This document shows, piece by piece, positions 25,887 through 35,199 of a stretch of DNA of 64,000 nucleotides. A program made the translations under genes and the position numbers. How positions within the stretch are numbered: position 1 is the first letter of the stretch; every line of letters begins with the position of its first letter. The notes below the pieces were generated by a model. It did no database searches. It worked only from the letters and a program-made list of their open reading frames with translations, and was not told the origin of the DNA. The DNA comes from Gemmatimonas groenlandica (GTDB taxonomy: Bacteria; Gemmatimonadota; Gemmatimonadetes; Gemmatimonadales; Gemmatimonadaceae): contig NZ_CP053085.1 of the NCBI RefSeq assembly GCF_013004105.1, forward strand, positions 3,224,001 to 3,288,000, written 5' to 3'.

Positions 25887-26570
25887 ATGGTACCAACCTG
25901 CTCTCGATTGACCCGTGTGCTGACGATCTTCTCGCTCGGTATCGCCAGTATCGCGTGGCCCGCACACACGCTACACGCCCAACCCGCCACCGTCACATTC
26001 GATGCACTCACCGAAAGCTCGCCTGGCTCGGGCATTCGGTTCGTACAAAACTGCTATGTGGAAAGCGGATTTCAGTTCACGGCTGTTGGCGTGCCCTGCA
26101 CTGGAGCGCCGTCCATCGACGCATTCGTTGCCGGCAGTGCGAACAGTCCGATTTTTGATGGGTCGACCACGCCCTCATTCCTGCTCAACACAAGCTTGGG
26201 ATCGCTCATCGATATCACGCGCGTGGGCGGTGGCCAGTTCTCGTTTCTGTCGATCGCGCTGGCACCGTACTTCGAAGCGAATACGACCGTGCTGTTCACC
26301 GGAACGCGAGCAGGCGGGAACGTGACCCAGTCGTTCGACTTGCTCGGCATGCAATCGGGATTCATGACGGTCATGCTGAACGCGACGTTCAACAACCTCA
26401 CGAGCCTCCGACTTACCGCCAACAATCAGTTTTCCGAACCACTGGTCAAGTTCGACAACGTCGCGCTGGTAGGCACGCAGGTCGTGCCGGAGCCCTCGAC
26501 TGTACTGCTTTCTGCGGCTGGGCTGGCGGGCATCGCGTTGCTACGACTCCGCCGGAGGACACGCGCATGA
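25887..26570 (+). CDS. PEP-CTERM sorting-domain protein
   Basis: 227 aa from the ATG at 25887, which has GGAG six bases upstream; the frame continues to a TTG at 25821. A signal peptide (LTRVLTIFSLGIASIAWPAHTLHAQ) leads into a beta-rich domain beginning VTFDALTESSPGSGIRFVQ. The C-terminus is a classical PEP-CTERM: VVPEPSTVLLSAAGLAGIALL followed by RLRRRTRA. Such proteins are cleaved and sorted by an exosortase, so an EpsH/XrtA-type system should exist elsewhere. The gene overlaps the ferritin-like gene by 4 nt. Confidence 0.88.
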   Translation: MVPTCSRLTRVLTIFSLGIASIAWPAHTLHAQPATVTFDALTESSPGSGIRFVQNCYVESGFQFTAVGVPCTGAPSIDAFVAGSANSPIFDGSTTPSFLLNTSLGSLIDITRVGGGQFSFLSIALAPYFEANTTVLFTGTRAGGNVTQSFDLLGMQSGFMTVMLNATFNNLTSLRLTANNQFSEPLVKFDNVALVGTQVVPEPSTVLLSAAGLAGIALLRLRRRTRA

Positions 26571-27250
26571 ATATCGGAGAGACATTGGGTCGGAGAAACT
26601 TTCTGCGCAACGCAGGCCTCTCGGGCGCTGCACTGGCGCTCGCGGGCTGCTCCCTCGATGGAGCGGAGCTGTTTGCACCGAAGTTGGAGCCGTCCCGCGC
26701 CGTTGTCGGGGCCGACGGCAGCATCACACTCGACTTCTCCAGCGATATCGACGTGCTCAACTACGCGTACGCGCTCGAGCAGCTCGAGGCCGCGTTCTAC
26801 GTCACTGTCGTGACCAACGCGCAGTTCACCACGATCTTCGCGGCGAATGAACAACGTGTGCTTCGGGATGTGCGCGATCACGAGGTCGTTCACAAGGACT
26901 TCCTGGCCGCTGCGCTCGGTAGCGCACGCATCCCCAACCTCACACCGAACTTCAGCGGAATCAATTTCTCTGATCGGCTGAGCGTGCTGCAAACGGCGCG
27001 TACGTTCGAGGATCTCGGTGTGAGCGCGTACAACGGTGCGGCCCGCTATCTGTCGAGTACCGCGTATCTCGGTGTTGCCGGGAAGATCGTGTCAGTCGAA
27101 GCGCGCCACGCATCGGCTATTCGTGACCTGCTGAATCCCCGAAGCGGCGACTTCGCACCGTCTGCCTTCGACGCGGCGAACACGCCGCAAACCGTTCTTG
27201 CCGCCGCCGATCCGTTCATCGTCGAGAGCATCACCGCCACGAACACCTAG
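26567..27250 (+). CDS. Exported ferritin-like domain protein (1)
   Basis: 227 aa. A twin-arginine leader (GRRNFLRNAGLSGAALALAGCSL) also ends in a lipobox Cys. The four-helix ferritin-like domain has carboxylate/His residues in helix pairs: LNYAYALEQLEAAFYVTVV, NEQRVLRDVRDHEVVHKDFLAAAL, and VSVEARHASAIRDLLNP. This is the Tat-exported ferritin_2 family, of uncertain function (metal or stress). A paralogue of similar layout follows after 12 nt, and the PEP-CTERM gene precedes it. Confidence 0.85.
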   Translation: MNIGETLGRRNFLRNAGLSGAALALAGCSLDGAELFAPKLEPSRAVVGADGSITLDFSSDIDVLNYAYALEQLEAAFYVTVVTNAQFTTIFAANEQRVLRDVRDHEVVHKDFLAAALGSARIPNLTPNFSGINFSDRLSVLQTARTFEDLGVSAYNGAARYLSSTAYLGVAGKIVSVEARHASAIRDLLNPRSGDFAPSAFDAANTPQTVLAAADPFIVESITATNT

Positions 27251-27262
27251 GAGCGACGACAT

Positions 27263-28102
27263 ATGTCCAAGCAGTCAGACGCAGTGTCAGCGCTCACCGT
27301 CATCGATGCGGACGTGGCGGCTCATCTCGTATCCCGCCGTCATGCCATTACCAAGGGGGTGACGACCTCCGGGCTCGTCATGGCCGGTCTTCGTATCGGC
27401 ACCGTACCCGCCGCGCTGGCGGCCCTCGCTACCGATGCGTATGGACAGGGCCGACTTCCCACGGTGGTGAGCGGCGTGCTCAACTTCGCGCTCCGACTCG
27501 AGTATCTCGAAGCGGAGTTCTACAACCTTGGAGTGGCCGCACCCAATCTCATACCGCAAGCCGATCGGCAGATTTTCACTACGATCCAGGCGCACGAGAA
27601 TGCGCATGTGCAGTATCTGCGTGACACGTTAGGCACCGCGGCGCGCCCGAAGCCGGTGTTCGACTTTACCGCCGGCAACGGTGCGGGTAACGGACCATTT
27701 GCCGACGTGTTCACCAACTACAACACATTCAAAGCGGTCGCGCAGGCCTTCGAGGACACCGGTGTACGCGCGTACAAAGGACAGGCGCCCGCGCTTCAAC
27801 CGTACAAAGACGTGTTGCAGGCGGCGCTCACGATCCATTCGGTCGAAGCGCGTCACGCGGCAGAGATTCGCCGACTTCGGGGCAACTTCGCCGACAACGA
27901 GCCGAACGAAGGGTGGATCACCAACGCTGACACCGATATCACCGGTACAGCAGCCGTGTACGCCGGCGAGGCGAACACCACTCAGCTCGGTCTCAATGTC
28001 ACGACGGTCACCAGCGTGTCCGCCAAAGAAGTGACGGAGGCATTCGATGAACCGCTGACGATGGCCGCCGTACTCGCCATCATCGATCCGTTCATCGTGT
28101 AA
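27263..28102 (+). CDS. Exported ferritin-like domain protein (2)
   Basis: 279 aa, a paralogue of the previous product. An RR-containing N-terminus (VSRRHAITKGVTTSGLVMAGLRIGTVPAALAALA) looks like a long Tat signal. Ferritin_2 helices are present: LNFALRLEYLEAEFYNLGV, IFTTIQAHENAHVQYLRDTL, KAVAQAFEDTGVRAYKGQAPAL and LTIHSVEARHAAEIRRLRG. The C-terminal 70 residues (TQLGLNVTTVTSVSAKEVTEAFDEPL...DPFIV) are extra. AGGAGCG lies just upstream of its ATG. Confidence 0.86.
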   Translation: MSKQSDAVSALTVIDADVAAHLVSRRHAITKGVTTSGLVMAGLRIGTVPAALAALATDAYGQGRLPTVVSGVLNFALRLEYLEAEFYNLGVAAPNLIPQADRQIFTTIQAHENAHVQYLRDTLGTAARPKPVFDFTAGNGAGNGPFADVFTNYNTFKAVAQAFEDTGVRAYKGQAPALQPYKDVLQAALTIHSVEARHAAEIRRLRGNFADNEPNEGWITNADTDITGTAAVYAGEANTTQLGLNVTTVTSVSAKEVTEAFDEPLTMAAVLAIIDPFIV

Positions 28103-28112
28103 GCACAACGTG

Positions 28113-28139
28113 CAGCGCGCGCTCCTCTCAGGCGCGCTG
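28113..28139 (+). terminator. Hairpin after the ferritin-like genes
   Basis: CAGCGCGC (28113-28120) pairs with GCGCGCTG (28132-28139) around an 11-nt loop, starting 11 nt after the stop codon. No T-run follows, so it may protect the mRNA end or aid factor-dependent termination rather than act as a full intrinsic terminator. Confidence 0.45.
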
Positions 28140-28183
28140 TACAGGCATTCCCTGTCGTGTCCTTTCTTCCAAGAGTGAGTCAC

Positions 28184-29311
28184 ATGTTCAATAGTCCACC
28201 AACTCGCGCCCTTGTCGTGGTAACGCTGGCCGGTGCCGCTGGCCTCGCCGGATGTGCCACCAAGGATTCAGCACGCGCCGACTCCATGACCGCCGCCGGC
28301 ACGCTCTCCGACTCGGGCGAGATGTCGCTCCCGCGTACCCGCGCCTCGGCCGCGAACGTCGAGATGCAAAGCGTCCTCGACCAACTCGGCAGCATGGGCG
28401 GCAAGCCCATCGAGTCACTCACACCCGCCGAGGCGCGCAAGCAGCCCACACCGGCGGCGGCCGTGGCGATGGTGATGACGAAAGCGGGCCGGGACACGAC
28501 GCCGACGGCCATGGTACCTGGCATCTCCAGCATGGATCGCACGATTCCCGGTCCTGGCGGTGCGATGCCGACGCGCATCTACACGCCGAGCGGCCCCGGA
28601 CCCTTTGCGGTGGTGGTGTACTATCACGGCGGCGGTTGGGTGATCGCCGACAAGAATGTGTACGACGGCGGTGCACGCAGCATATCGAAGGAAGCCAACG
28701 CGATCGTGGTGTCGGTCGACTACCGCTTGGCGCCCGAGCACAAGTTTCCGGCGCAGCACGACGATGCGTTGGCCGCCTACGCGTGGGTCGTGAAGAATGC
28801 GGCGAGCATCAAGGGTGATCCGAACCGTATCGCCATTGCCGGTGAGAGTGCGGGCGGCAATCTCGCCGTGGCGACAGCGATCGCGGCGCGTGACGCGAAG
28901 ATGCCCATCCCCAAGGCGGTGATCGCGGTGTATCCCATCGCGCAGCCGGAGAACACGACGGCGTCGTACATCGAACACGCCAACGCCAAGCCCCTCAATC
29001 GCGCCATGATGGGGTGGTTCGCGGGTCACGTGTCGCGCACGCCGGCCGATCTGCAGGATCCGCGCATCAATCTCGTGAAGGCGAATCTGGCCGGACTGCC
29101 TCCGGTCACGATCATCAACGCGCAGATCGATCCGCTGCGAGAAGACGGCGCCATGCTGGAGCAGGCACTCAAGGCGGCGAACGTTTCGGTGGAGCGTCGC
29201 GTGTACGACGGCGTGGCGCACGAGTTCTTCGGAATGGGCGCGGTCGTCGCCAAGGCGATGGACGCCACGCAGTACGCCGGCGCGCGACTCAAGGCGGCCT
29301 TCGGGAATTGA
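28184..29311 (+). CDS. Alpha/beta hydrolase lipoprotein (hormone-sensitive-lipase-like)
   Basis: 375 aa from the ATG at 28184, which fits the signal LVVVTLAGAAGLAGCATKD (lipobox LAGC). The oxyanion motif is YYHGGGWVIADK, the nucleophile elbow is IAGESAGGNLA (Ser), and the acid and His are in QIDPLREDG and VAHEFFGMG. These mark the HSL/esterase IV family. It probably hydrolyses small esters at the cell envelope. The N-terminal 90 residues after the lipid anchor are low-complexity linker. Confidence 0.9.
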   Translation: MFNSPPTRALVVVTLAGAAGLAGCATKDSARADSMTAAGTLSDSGEMSLPRTRASAANVEMQSVLDQLGSMGGKPIESLTPAEARKQPTPAAAVAMVMTKAGRDTTPTAMVPGISSMDRTIPGPGGAMPTRIYTPSGPGPFAVVVYYHGGGWVIADKNVYDGGARSISKEANAIVVSVDYRLAPEHKFPAQHDDALAAYAWVVKNAASIKGDPNRIAIAGESAGGNLAVATAIAARDAKMPIPKAVIAVYPIAQPENTTASYIEHANAKPLNRAMMGWFAGHVSRTPADLQDPRINLVKANLAGLPPVTIINAQIDPLREDGAMLEQALKAANVSVERRVYDGVAHEFFGMGAVVAKAMDATQYAGARLKAAFGN

Positions 29312-29317
29312 TCACGG

Positions 29318-29352
29318 GGACGGTGCGGCCTGATTGATCCGCCGCACTGTCC
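29318..29352. terminator. Hairpin between hydrolase and peptidase genes
   Basis: GGACGGTGCGG (29318-29328) pairs with CCGCACTGTCC (29342-29352) with one mismatch and a 13-nt loop, 6 nt after the hydrolase stop. There is no T-run. A TACAAT box at 29380-29385, 32 nt before the next ATG, could be the -10 of a promoter for the S9 peptidase. Confidence 0.4.
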
Positions 29353-29417
29353 GCCATTCCACCCACGCGAATTACCGTCTACAATAGGGAGTTCCCGCCA
29401 CCCCTACTGAGGACGGT

Positions 29418-30587
29418 ATGACCCGTTTCGTCGTTCGCCCGCTTCTTACGCTGGCACTGCTCGCTGCGCTGCCCGCGCTCTCGCCGGCTCAGGCGCAGGA
29501 CGCCCCACCGCCTCGCCGCGGTGTCGTGATCACCGACACTGCCCGCGCCCGCTCGCTGTTCGTGAGCAAGGACCCCGCCGACCTCGCCGGCTGCGGCGCC
29601 AACTGCGACCGCGACATCAAGGCGCGCATCGCCACCGACAGCGCGTACGAAGCGCGCGCGAAAGGCGTGATGGAATTCAAGAAGGTCACGTACAAGAGCC
29701 GCGTCGATGGCCTCGAGATTCCGGCGTACGTGTTCGCGCCGCTCACCAAGAATCCGGCCGGTCATGCCGCGCTGGTGTGGGTGCACGGTGGCGTGCACTC
29801 CAACTGGGGACTGAGCATGTGGCCGTTCGTGCGCGAAGCGGTGCAGAAGGGCTACGTGGTCATCACGCCCAACTACCGTGGTAGCACCGGCTACGGCAAC
29901 GACTTCCATCGCAAGATCGATTACGGCGGTAAGGAAGTGGACGACGTGCTGTCGTCGGCGGACTACCTCAAGACGCAGTCGTTCGTCGACATGGACCGAC
30001 TCGGCATGATGGGCTGGAGCCACGGCGCGTTCATCACCGCGCTCAATCTCACGCGCGACACGCATCCGTTCCGCGCCGGCGCAGCGATGGTACCGGTCAC
30101 CAATCTGATTTTCCGTTTGTCCGATCACGGCCCCGGCTATCAGCGCGACTACGCCGCGGAAGAAGGCATTCAGGGCTTGCCGTTCGAGAACGTGCCAGAG
30201 TACATCCGCCGCTCACCGGTGTTTCAGCTCGAGAAGCTAACCGTGCCGCTCATTGCGCACGTGGCCACGAACGACTGCGACGTCTACTTCCGCGAGAACC
30301 AGCAGTTCATCTACACGCTGCGCGCGCTCAAGCCTGATCTGGCCGAAACGAAGATCTACGTGAACCCGCCGCAGGGTGGTGGCGGATGTGGCCACACCTT
30401 CAATCGGCGTGTGAACGCGTCGAGCACACAGCGCGACGATACGCCCGAACAGATCGATTCGTGGAACCGCGTATGGACGTTCTTCGAGTGGAACCTGCGC
30501 CCGAAGAGCGTGATGCGCGTGGACAATGAAGAGTGGAAGAAGGATCCGCGCGTGGCGAGCCCGCGTGGGCCGGTACCGCCGCAGTAA
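29418..30587 (+). CDS. S9-family prolyl oligopeptidase-like hydrolase
   Basis: 389 aa with a signal peptide (LLTLALLAALPALSPAQAQ). The catalytic domain alone is present: VHGGVHSNWG, PNYRGSTGYGNDFH, nucleophile elbow MGWSHGAF, then a late Asp (THVATNDCDV region) and His (GGGGCGHTF). The N-terminal propeller of classical S9 enzymes is missing, so it resembles the short secreted dipeptidyl/acylaminoacyl peptidase-like forms. Cys pairs (GCGANC, near residue 60) suggest a disulfide, which fits export. Confidence 0.85.
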   Translation: MTRFVVRPLLTLALLAALPALSPAQAQDAPPPRRGVVITDTARARSLFVSKDPADLAGCGANCDRDIKARIATDSAYEARAKGVMEFKKVTYKSRVDGLEIPAYVFAPLTKNPAGHAALVWVHGGVHSNWGLSMWPFVREAVQKGYVVITPNYRGSTGYGNDFHRKIDYGGKEVDDVLSSADYLKTQSFVDMDRLGMMGWSHGAFITALNLTRDTHPFRAGAAMVPVTNLIFRLSDHGPGYQRDYAAEEGIQGLPFENVPEYIRRSPVFQLEKLTVPLIAHVATNDCDVYFRENQQFIYTLRALKPDLAETKIYVNPPQGGGGCGHTFNRRVNASSTQRDDTPEQIDSWNRVWTFFEWNLRPKSVMRVDNEEWKKDPRVASPRGPVPPQ

Positions 30588-30594
30588 GCAGCGC

Positions 30595-31821
30595 TTACGT
30601 CACCCGGAACGCGACCCCTCTGGTCCGCAACGCGCGCAGGATCGCGTACCAGAGGGCGACGAACGCCAGCGCCCAGACCAATGACGCCACGCGCGACTCC
30701 ACGCCGACGGACTCCAAAAGGCGCGTCACCGCCAGGCCGGTGCCGACGCGATGTCCGTCGAATTTCCATTTGATGCTCGACCGAAAAATGGTCGCCACCA
30801 ATTCACTGCCCGCGTACGCAATCATGGGATTGAGCCCGAAGGCAAGCGCCGGCCTGAGCCACCGCGCCTGCTCACGCCCCTGCACGAGTGCGGTGATCCC
30901 GGCCAACAACACGCCCGCGATACCGGCGGTGAACACCACGTAGGAGCCAGTCCACAGCGGCTTGTTGATGGGCAGCACCTGACCCCACACCAAGCCCACC
31001 ACGATCAGGCCAACACTCACGCCGGCCAGCCCACGCACACGCTCAGCCAATGGCCGCGTAGACGTGAGCCAGCGACCAGCGAGTACGCCGATCAGTACCG
31101 TCGCGGTCGCCGAGAGTGTGGAGAGCAATCCTTCCGGCTCATACGGCACCGCGCGATCCCAGAGATGCCAGCCGAGTCCGAATCGTGTCCAATCGAGCGC
31201 GATACGATCGACCCACGCCGCCAGCGTGCGACCCGGCTCATCGAGCAGCTGCGCGCCGATGGCCCCTTCGCCGGGAACGGGCACGAGGGTGAGTGCGGCC
31301 CAGTAGCTCAGCAGAATCCCTACAACGAGCAGCAGCACGGTGCGCGTCGAGGCCCGCCGACTCAGGAACGCCGCCAGCCCGTAGGTCACGGCAATGCGCT
31401 GCAGCACGCCCATCACGCGCAGGTCGGCGGCACGCGCCACGATGTGCCCGAGTACGGTCGGGAGCCACTCCGGCCCGGCCACACTCGACTTCTCGAAGAA
31501 GGGCCAGGCATTGAGCAGCAGACCGATGCCCAACAACATCGCCACGCGGCGCAAGATCGTTCGGCCAGGCTGCGCGTCGCGCGTCGTAGCGCGCGGCACC
31601 GAGGCGACATGCGTCGTGCTATGCGTCGTGATATGGGTCGTGATGCCCACCACGAACAAGAAGAACGGAAACACCAAATCGGTGAACGTGCATCCATGCC
31701 ACGCACTGTGTCGCAACGGCGAGAACACCGCCATCGGATTACCGGCATTGTTGACCAACAGCATCGCCGCGACGGTGATGCCGCGGAACACATCGACGGC
31801 GACGACCCGGTCAGCCGCCAC
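30595..31821 (-). CDS. DUF5009 / NagX-like membrane acyltransferase
   Basis: 408 aa with about ten to eleven membrane segments. It starts VVAVDVFRGITVAAMLLVNNAGNP and then HSAWHGCTFTDLVFPFFLFVVGI, the pattern of the heparan-alpha-glucosaminide N-acetyltransferase-like family. The conserved His (SAWHGC) and Asp sit where the family's catalytic residues are. In bacteria such proteins acylate sugars of cell-wall or glycan recycling. It overlaps the end of the glycosyltransferase gene by 11 nt, so the two are probably co-expressed and act on glycans. Confidence 0.82.
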   Translation of the reverse strand: MAADRVVAVDVFRGITVAAMLLVNNAGNPMAVFSPLRHSAWHGCTFTDLVFPFFLFVVGITTHITTHSTTHVASVPRATTRDAQPGRTILRRVAMLLGIGLLLNAWPFFEKSSVAGPEWLPTVLGHIVARAADLRVMGVLQRIAVTYGLAAFLSRRASTRTVLLLVVGILLSYWAALTLVPVPGEGAIGAQLLDEPGRTLAAWVDRIALDWTRFGLGWHLWDRAVPYEPEGLLSTLSATATVLIGVLAGRWLTSTRPLAERVRGLAGVSVGLIVVGLVWGQVLPINKPLWTGSYVVFTAGIAGVLLAGITALVQGREQARWLRPALAFGLNPMIAYAGSELVATIFRSSIKWKFDGHRVGTGLAVTRLLESVGVESRVASLVWALAFVALWYAILRALRTRGVAFRVT

Positions 31822-32923
31822 GGTGGCTCGCGCGCCACGACGAGAACCAGGACTCGAACTGCGCGCCGACCGTCACGTTGTCGAAGTGTTCACGCACAAA
31901 CGCGATGCCGGCTTCGCCCATGCTGGTGCGCAACGCGCCATCGGACGAGAGCTCGCCGAGCGCACGGCCCCACGCGTTGATATCACCCGCGGCCACCAAA
32001 CGTCCGGAACGTCCCACGTCCATCGTTTCCGGAATACCGCCGATGTCACTCCCCAGCACGGGGATACCGCAGGCCTGCGCCTCGATCAGCACCCGGCCGA
32101 ATGACTCGCGTTTGGTCGACGGCAGCGCGAGGAGATCGAGCGCAGCGTAATACGGGTGCACGTCATCGGCCCACGGATGCCGCACGTGGCGCTCCGGTGC
32201 GCCCGAAGCGCCGATGATGTCGTCGACCTCGCGTTCGCAGCGGCCGCTGCCAAGCCACAACGCATGCAGCCGTGGATCGCGCGCCATCGCCTGCGCAAGC
32301 GCATGCGCGAAGGGAATCACGCCCTTGTTCTGTTCCAATCGACCGATGAATCCAACGACGATCGCATCGTGCGGCAAGCCAAGCGTGGTCCGCACGGTGG
32401 CACGCGACGCCACGTCGGGATGAAATGCGCTCGTGTCGACCGAGTTGTACAGCACATGACTGCGCGAGGGCGCCACCCCGCGGTCGGTAATCCAGGCCCG
32501 CAGATCGTGCGACGGTACGATGAAGTCCCAGCGCAGCCTGGTCAGGATGAGCCGATTGACACGCTTGAGCCCCGCATGGTGCAGGAAGAACGCCGCTGGC
32601 ACACCGCACTGCGAGGCCACCACACCGGTGCCCCAGTAATCGCGCTCAAAGGTGGCGAACACCGCGTCGGCTCCACGCTGCTGGATGGCGCGACGCACGG
32701 TGCGCATGGCACTCGCGCGATACGTGCTGGTAAACGACGCGTTGTGAAGGGTGATACGCGGGTCGGCCTGCAGCGAACACCAGAGCGCGCTCCCCTCTTG
32801 CGCGACGACGCTGACCTGATGGCCGGCGCCGGCAAGCGCACTGGTCAAGCTCAGCAGATGTGCAGCGGCACCACCCACTTCGGGGAGTGTCGCCACAAAC
32901 ACCAGTCGCAACGCGTCGCGCAT
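31811..32923 (-). CDS. GT4-family glycosyltransferase
   Basis: 370 aa from the ATG at 32923; the frame stays open far upstream through the next gene, which is a GC-rich artefact. GT-B fold: LVFVATLPEVGGAAAHLLSLTSALAGAGH at the N-terminus, then VVGFIGRLEQNKGV, LWLGSGRCER, and the nucleotide-sugar site LDLLALPSTKRESFGRVLIEAQACGIPVLGSDIGGIPE with the EX7E motif. It is a retaining glycosyltransferase of unknown acceptor. It precedes a DUF5009 acyltransferase gene (overlap 11 nt). Confidence 0.92.
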   Translation of the reverse strand: MRDALRLVFVATLPEVGGAAAHLLSLTSALAGAGHQVSVVAQEGSALWCSLQADPRITLHNASFTSTYRASAMRTVRRAIQQRGADAVFATFERDYWGTGVVASQCGVPAAFFLHHAGLKRVNRLILTRLRWDFIVPSHDLRAWITDRGVAPSRSHVLYNSVDTSAFHPDVASRATVRTTLGLPHDAIVVGFIGRLEQNKGVIPFAHALAQAMARDPRLHALWLGSGRCEREVDDIIGASGAPERHVRHPWADDVHPYYAALDLLALPSTKRESFGRVLIEAQACGIPVLGSDIGGIPETMDVGRSGRLVAAGDINAWGRALGELSSDGALRTSMGEAGIAFVREHFDNVTVGAQFESWFSSWRASHRGG

Positions 32924-32928
32924 GGCGG

Positions 32929-34131
32929 CTACGGCGCGCTCTTCGAGAACGAGCCGTCCAATCCGGCGAGTGCGGCGTTGCCGAGTTGGGTGCGGGTCTT
33001 CGAGCGCACGCGGGCGAACAGCGAGTCTACGCGCATCGGCGAAATCGCCGCGCTCCACGCGAAGACCGCCGGCGTCTTCCCACGCTTCGGCGTGGCCACC
33101 CGCGCCCCACTGTACCAGATCGTCACACTGTCGGGCGACGTGACCGCAAACGTCGAGCGGTATACGGCCGCCGAAAACGGTGCGAACTCGCCCGGTGCGA
33201 GCACCGGCGATGGATACGTGGTCCACGTGAGCCCATCGCGACTCGTGGCCAGGAACAGGCTGCTCGTCATGCAACCGCGGCCGCTCTTGTAGGCGGCGGT
33301 GAGTGCCCAATACTCGCCACGCGATTCGACGTACTGCACATCGAGATGCCACGGCACGTAGCCGGGCTGACCCAAGCCACTCGCTTTTCGCGACGACCAC
33401 GTGACGCCGTCGGTGGAACGACGCACCGTCACGCGCGACGACTTGGTCGAGCAGCCGCCCGTGCCCGCGTCCACCTGATACATGCGCCAGTCGTCGTCGG
33501 CGGTGTGCACCACACTTGGCGACACCACGTACCGACCGGAATCCGCCGCGACGCGCGTCGGCACCGACCAGCGCATACCGTCTTCGCTCGTCATCAACCA
33601 CACGTTGTCGGCCACGTGCGTCGTCTTGCCGTTGGACCCGCGCGCATTCTCCACTTCGCGGTAGTACATCCACAAGGCGCGCGTGTGCGGCTCGAACACC
33701 AGGTCCGGGTCGGACAAGTAGCCACGCGTGGTGCGCACGAGGGGATTCGTCACGCTCGGCGGCACTTCCCACGAATCGCCGTTGTGACTTGCGAACACCG
33801 ACGGATTCTCCAACAACGTCGAGCTGCGCGCGTACGGTGTGAGCGTACTCCACCACTGATAGCCGTTCCAGCGCTCCGTGAAGCGCACGACGTCGGGGTG
33901 TACCACTTCGCCCGATCCGTCGTAGGTCTGAAAGGCGAGCGCTTGCGGCCCGGCACTGAACGCTGCCGACGCGGACAGAGACGCCGACGCGCTCGATGGC
34001 GTGGCCAGTGCCGTTACGGCGGGAGAAACAACGGGCTCGATAGGCGTGGGCGCGTCACACGCCGTGAATCCGCCGATCAACACGATGGCGACGAGCGGCA
34101 ACGAGAACGATGGACGTACGACGACTTTCAA
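32929..34131 (-). CDS. Beta-propeller lipoprotein (glycosyl-hydrolase-like)
   Basis: 400 aa. A signal and lipobox (VAIVLIGGFTACDAP) are followed by a low-complexity linker. The body has repeated blades of the form NPSVFASHNGDSWEVP, LSDPDLVFEPHTRALWMYYRE, VWLMTSEDGMRWSVP and LFLATSRDGLTWTTY. These blades resemble five-bladed GH43/GH62-type propellers, but I cannot identify a full catalytic set. It lies 5 nt upstream of the GT4 gene and is likely the first gene of this minus-strand operon. Confidence 0.65.
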   Translation of the reverse strand: MKVVVRPSFSLPLVAIVLIGGFTACDAPTPIEPVVSPAVTALATPSSASASLSASAAFSAGPQALAFQTYDGSGEVVHPDVVRFTERWNGYQWWSTLTPYARSSTLLENPSVFASHNGDSWEVPPSVTNPLVRTTRGYLSDPDLVFEPHTRALWMYYREVENARGSNGKTTHVADNVWLMTSEDGMRWSVPTRVAADSGRYVVSPSVVHTADDDWRMYQVDAGTGGCSTKSSRVTVRRSTDGVTWSSRKASGLGQPGYVPWHLDVQYVESRGEYWALTAAYKSGRGCMTSSLFLATSRDGLTWTTYPSPVLAPGEFAPFSAAVYRSTFAVTSPDSVTIWYSGARVATPKRGKTPAVFAWSAAISPMRVDSLFARVRSKTRTQLGNAALAGLDGSFSKSAP

Positions 34132-34339
34132 AGCGGCGTCGGTGGAAAAGAGGAGCGAGACGGGGGGTGTACATGGAGGTTAGTCGCCTTGGAATCGCGG
34201 ACCTAGCCCTCCGCATGAGGACAGCACGCTAAGATTGTGTGGTCATCGGTGCGTGCCGGTGGTGAAACGGCGAAACATCCGCCTGGCGTCTGCGTACCGA
34301 CCTGTTCGGGAATTCCGACACCGCTTCCGCCCCGGGAGA

Positions 34340-35197
34340 ATGCCGAGCCTACGAGAGCAGTATCACACGATGGTCCGCTGGTCGCCGGTGATGATGCGGA
34401 TGGCGATGGTCTCCGCCGCGCTGCTCTGCGTCGCGCTGATTGGGCTCGTGGTCGATGACCGCCTGATCACCGGCGCCCCGGCATGGCTCAAGCCCGCCAA
34501 GTTCGGGGCGTCGGGGGCGATCTATCTGGTCACGATGACGTGGATGATGCGCGACCTGCCGCGCACCCGCACCGTGCGGACCGCCACCTGGCTCACGGCG
34601 TGGATTCTGGCGCTTGAAACGTCGGTGATCGCCCTGCAAGCCGCCCGCGGCACCACCAGTCATTTCAACATCGATACGCCACTCGATACGGCGATCTACA
34701 GCGGCATGGGGATCGGCATTGCCACGGTGTGGATCATGTCGGTCGTGCTGCTTTGGAAGCATCTGCGCACACCGGCCGCCGACCGCACCTTGGCGCTGGC
34801 GCTTCGCGTGGGACTGGCGCTCAACATTCTGGGCGCCGGTGTCGGCTGGACCATGACACAGCCGCGCGCGGAGCAGTTTGCGGCCATGCAGCGGAATGAA
34901 CGACCGTTTGTGGCGGGATCGCACACCGTTGGCGCGCCGGATGGCGGAGCCGGCCTGCCACTCACGCAGTGGAGCCGAGAGCACGGCGATCTGCGGATTC
35001 CCCACTTCATCGGTATGCACGCCTGGCAGTTGCTGCCATTGCTCCTGCTCGGCCTTCGACGCCTGCGCACCGCCACCAACGATGGGGCAGAGCGCACCAT
35101 CATGCTCGTCGCCTCGTCGGCCTGTGCCGCACTCTTCATCGCCGCGTTCGTGCAAGCGCTCGCCGGCCATCCCCTGATACCGCCGCCAACGAGTTGA
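34340..35197 (+). CDS. Hypothetical multi-pass membrane protein
   Basis: About 285 aa from the ATG at 34340; an ATG at 34370 and an open frame to 34235 are alternatives. Seven or so hydrophobic segments are visible (MAMVSAALLCVALIGLVV; FGASGAIYLVTMTWMM; GIATVWIMSVVLLW; LALNILGAGVGWTMT; WQLLPLLLLGLRRL; ASSACAALFIAAFVQAL). A conserved-looking loop HFIGMHAWQ contains two His. I do not know the family. The downstream ABA4-like gene begins 2 nt after the stop, so the two are probably partners. Confidence 0.75.
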   Translation: MPSLREQYHTMVRWSPVMMRMAMVSAALLCVALIGLVVDDRLITGAPAWLKPAKFGASGAIYLVTMTWMMRDLPRTRTVRTATWLTAWILALETSVIALQAARGTTSHFNIDTPLDTAIYSGMGIGIATVWIMSVVLLWKHLRTPAADRTLALALRVGLALNILGAGVGWTMTQPRAEQFAAMQRNERPFVAGSHTVGAPDGGAGLPLTQWSREHGDLRIPHFIGMHAWQLLPLLLLGLRRLRTATNDGAERTIMLVASSACAALFIAAFVQALAGHPLIPPPTS

Positions 35198-35199
35198 CC

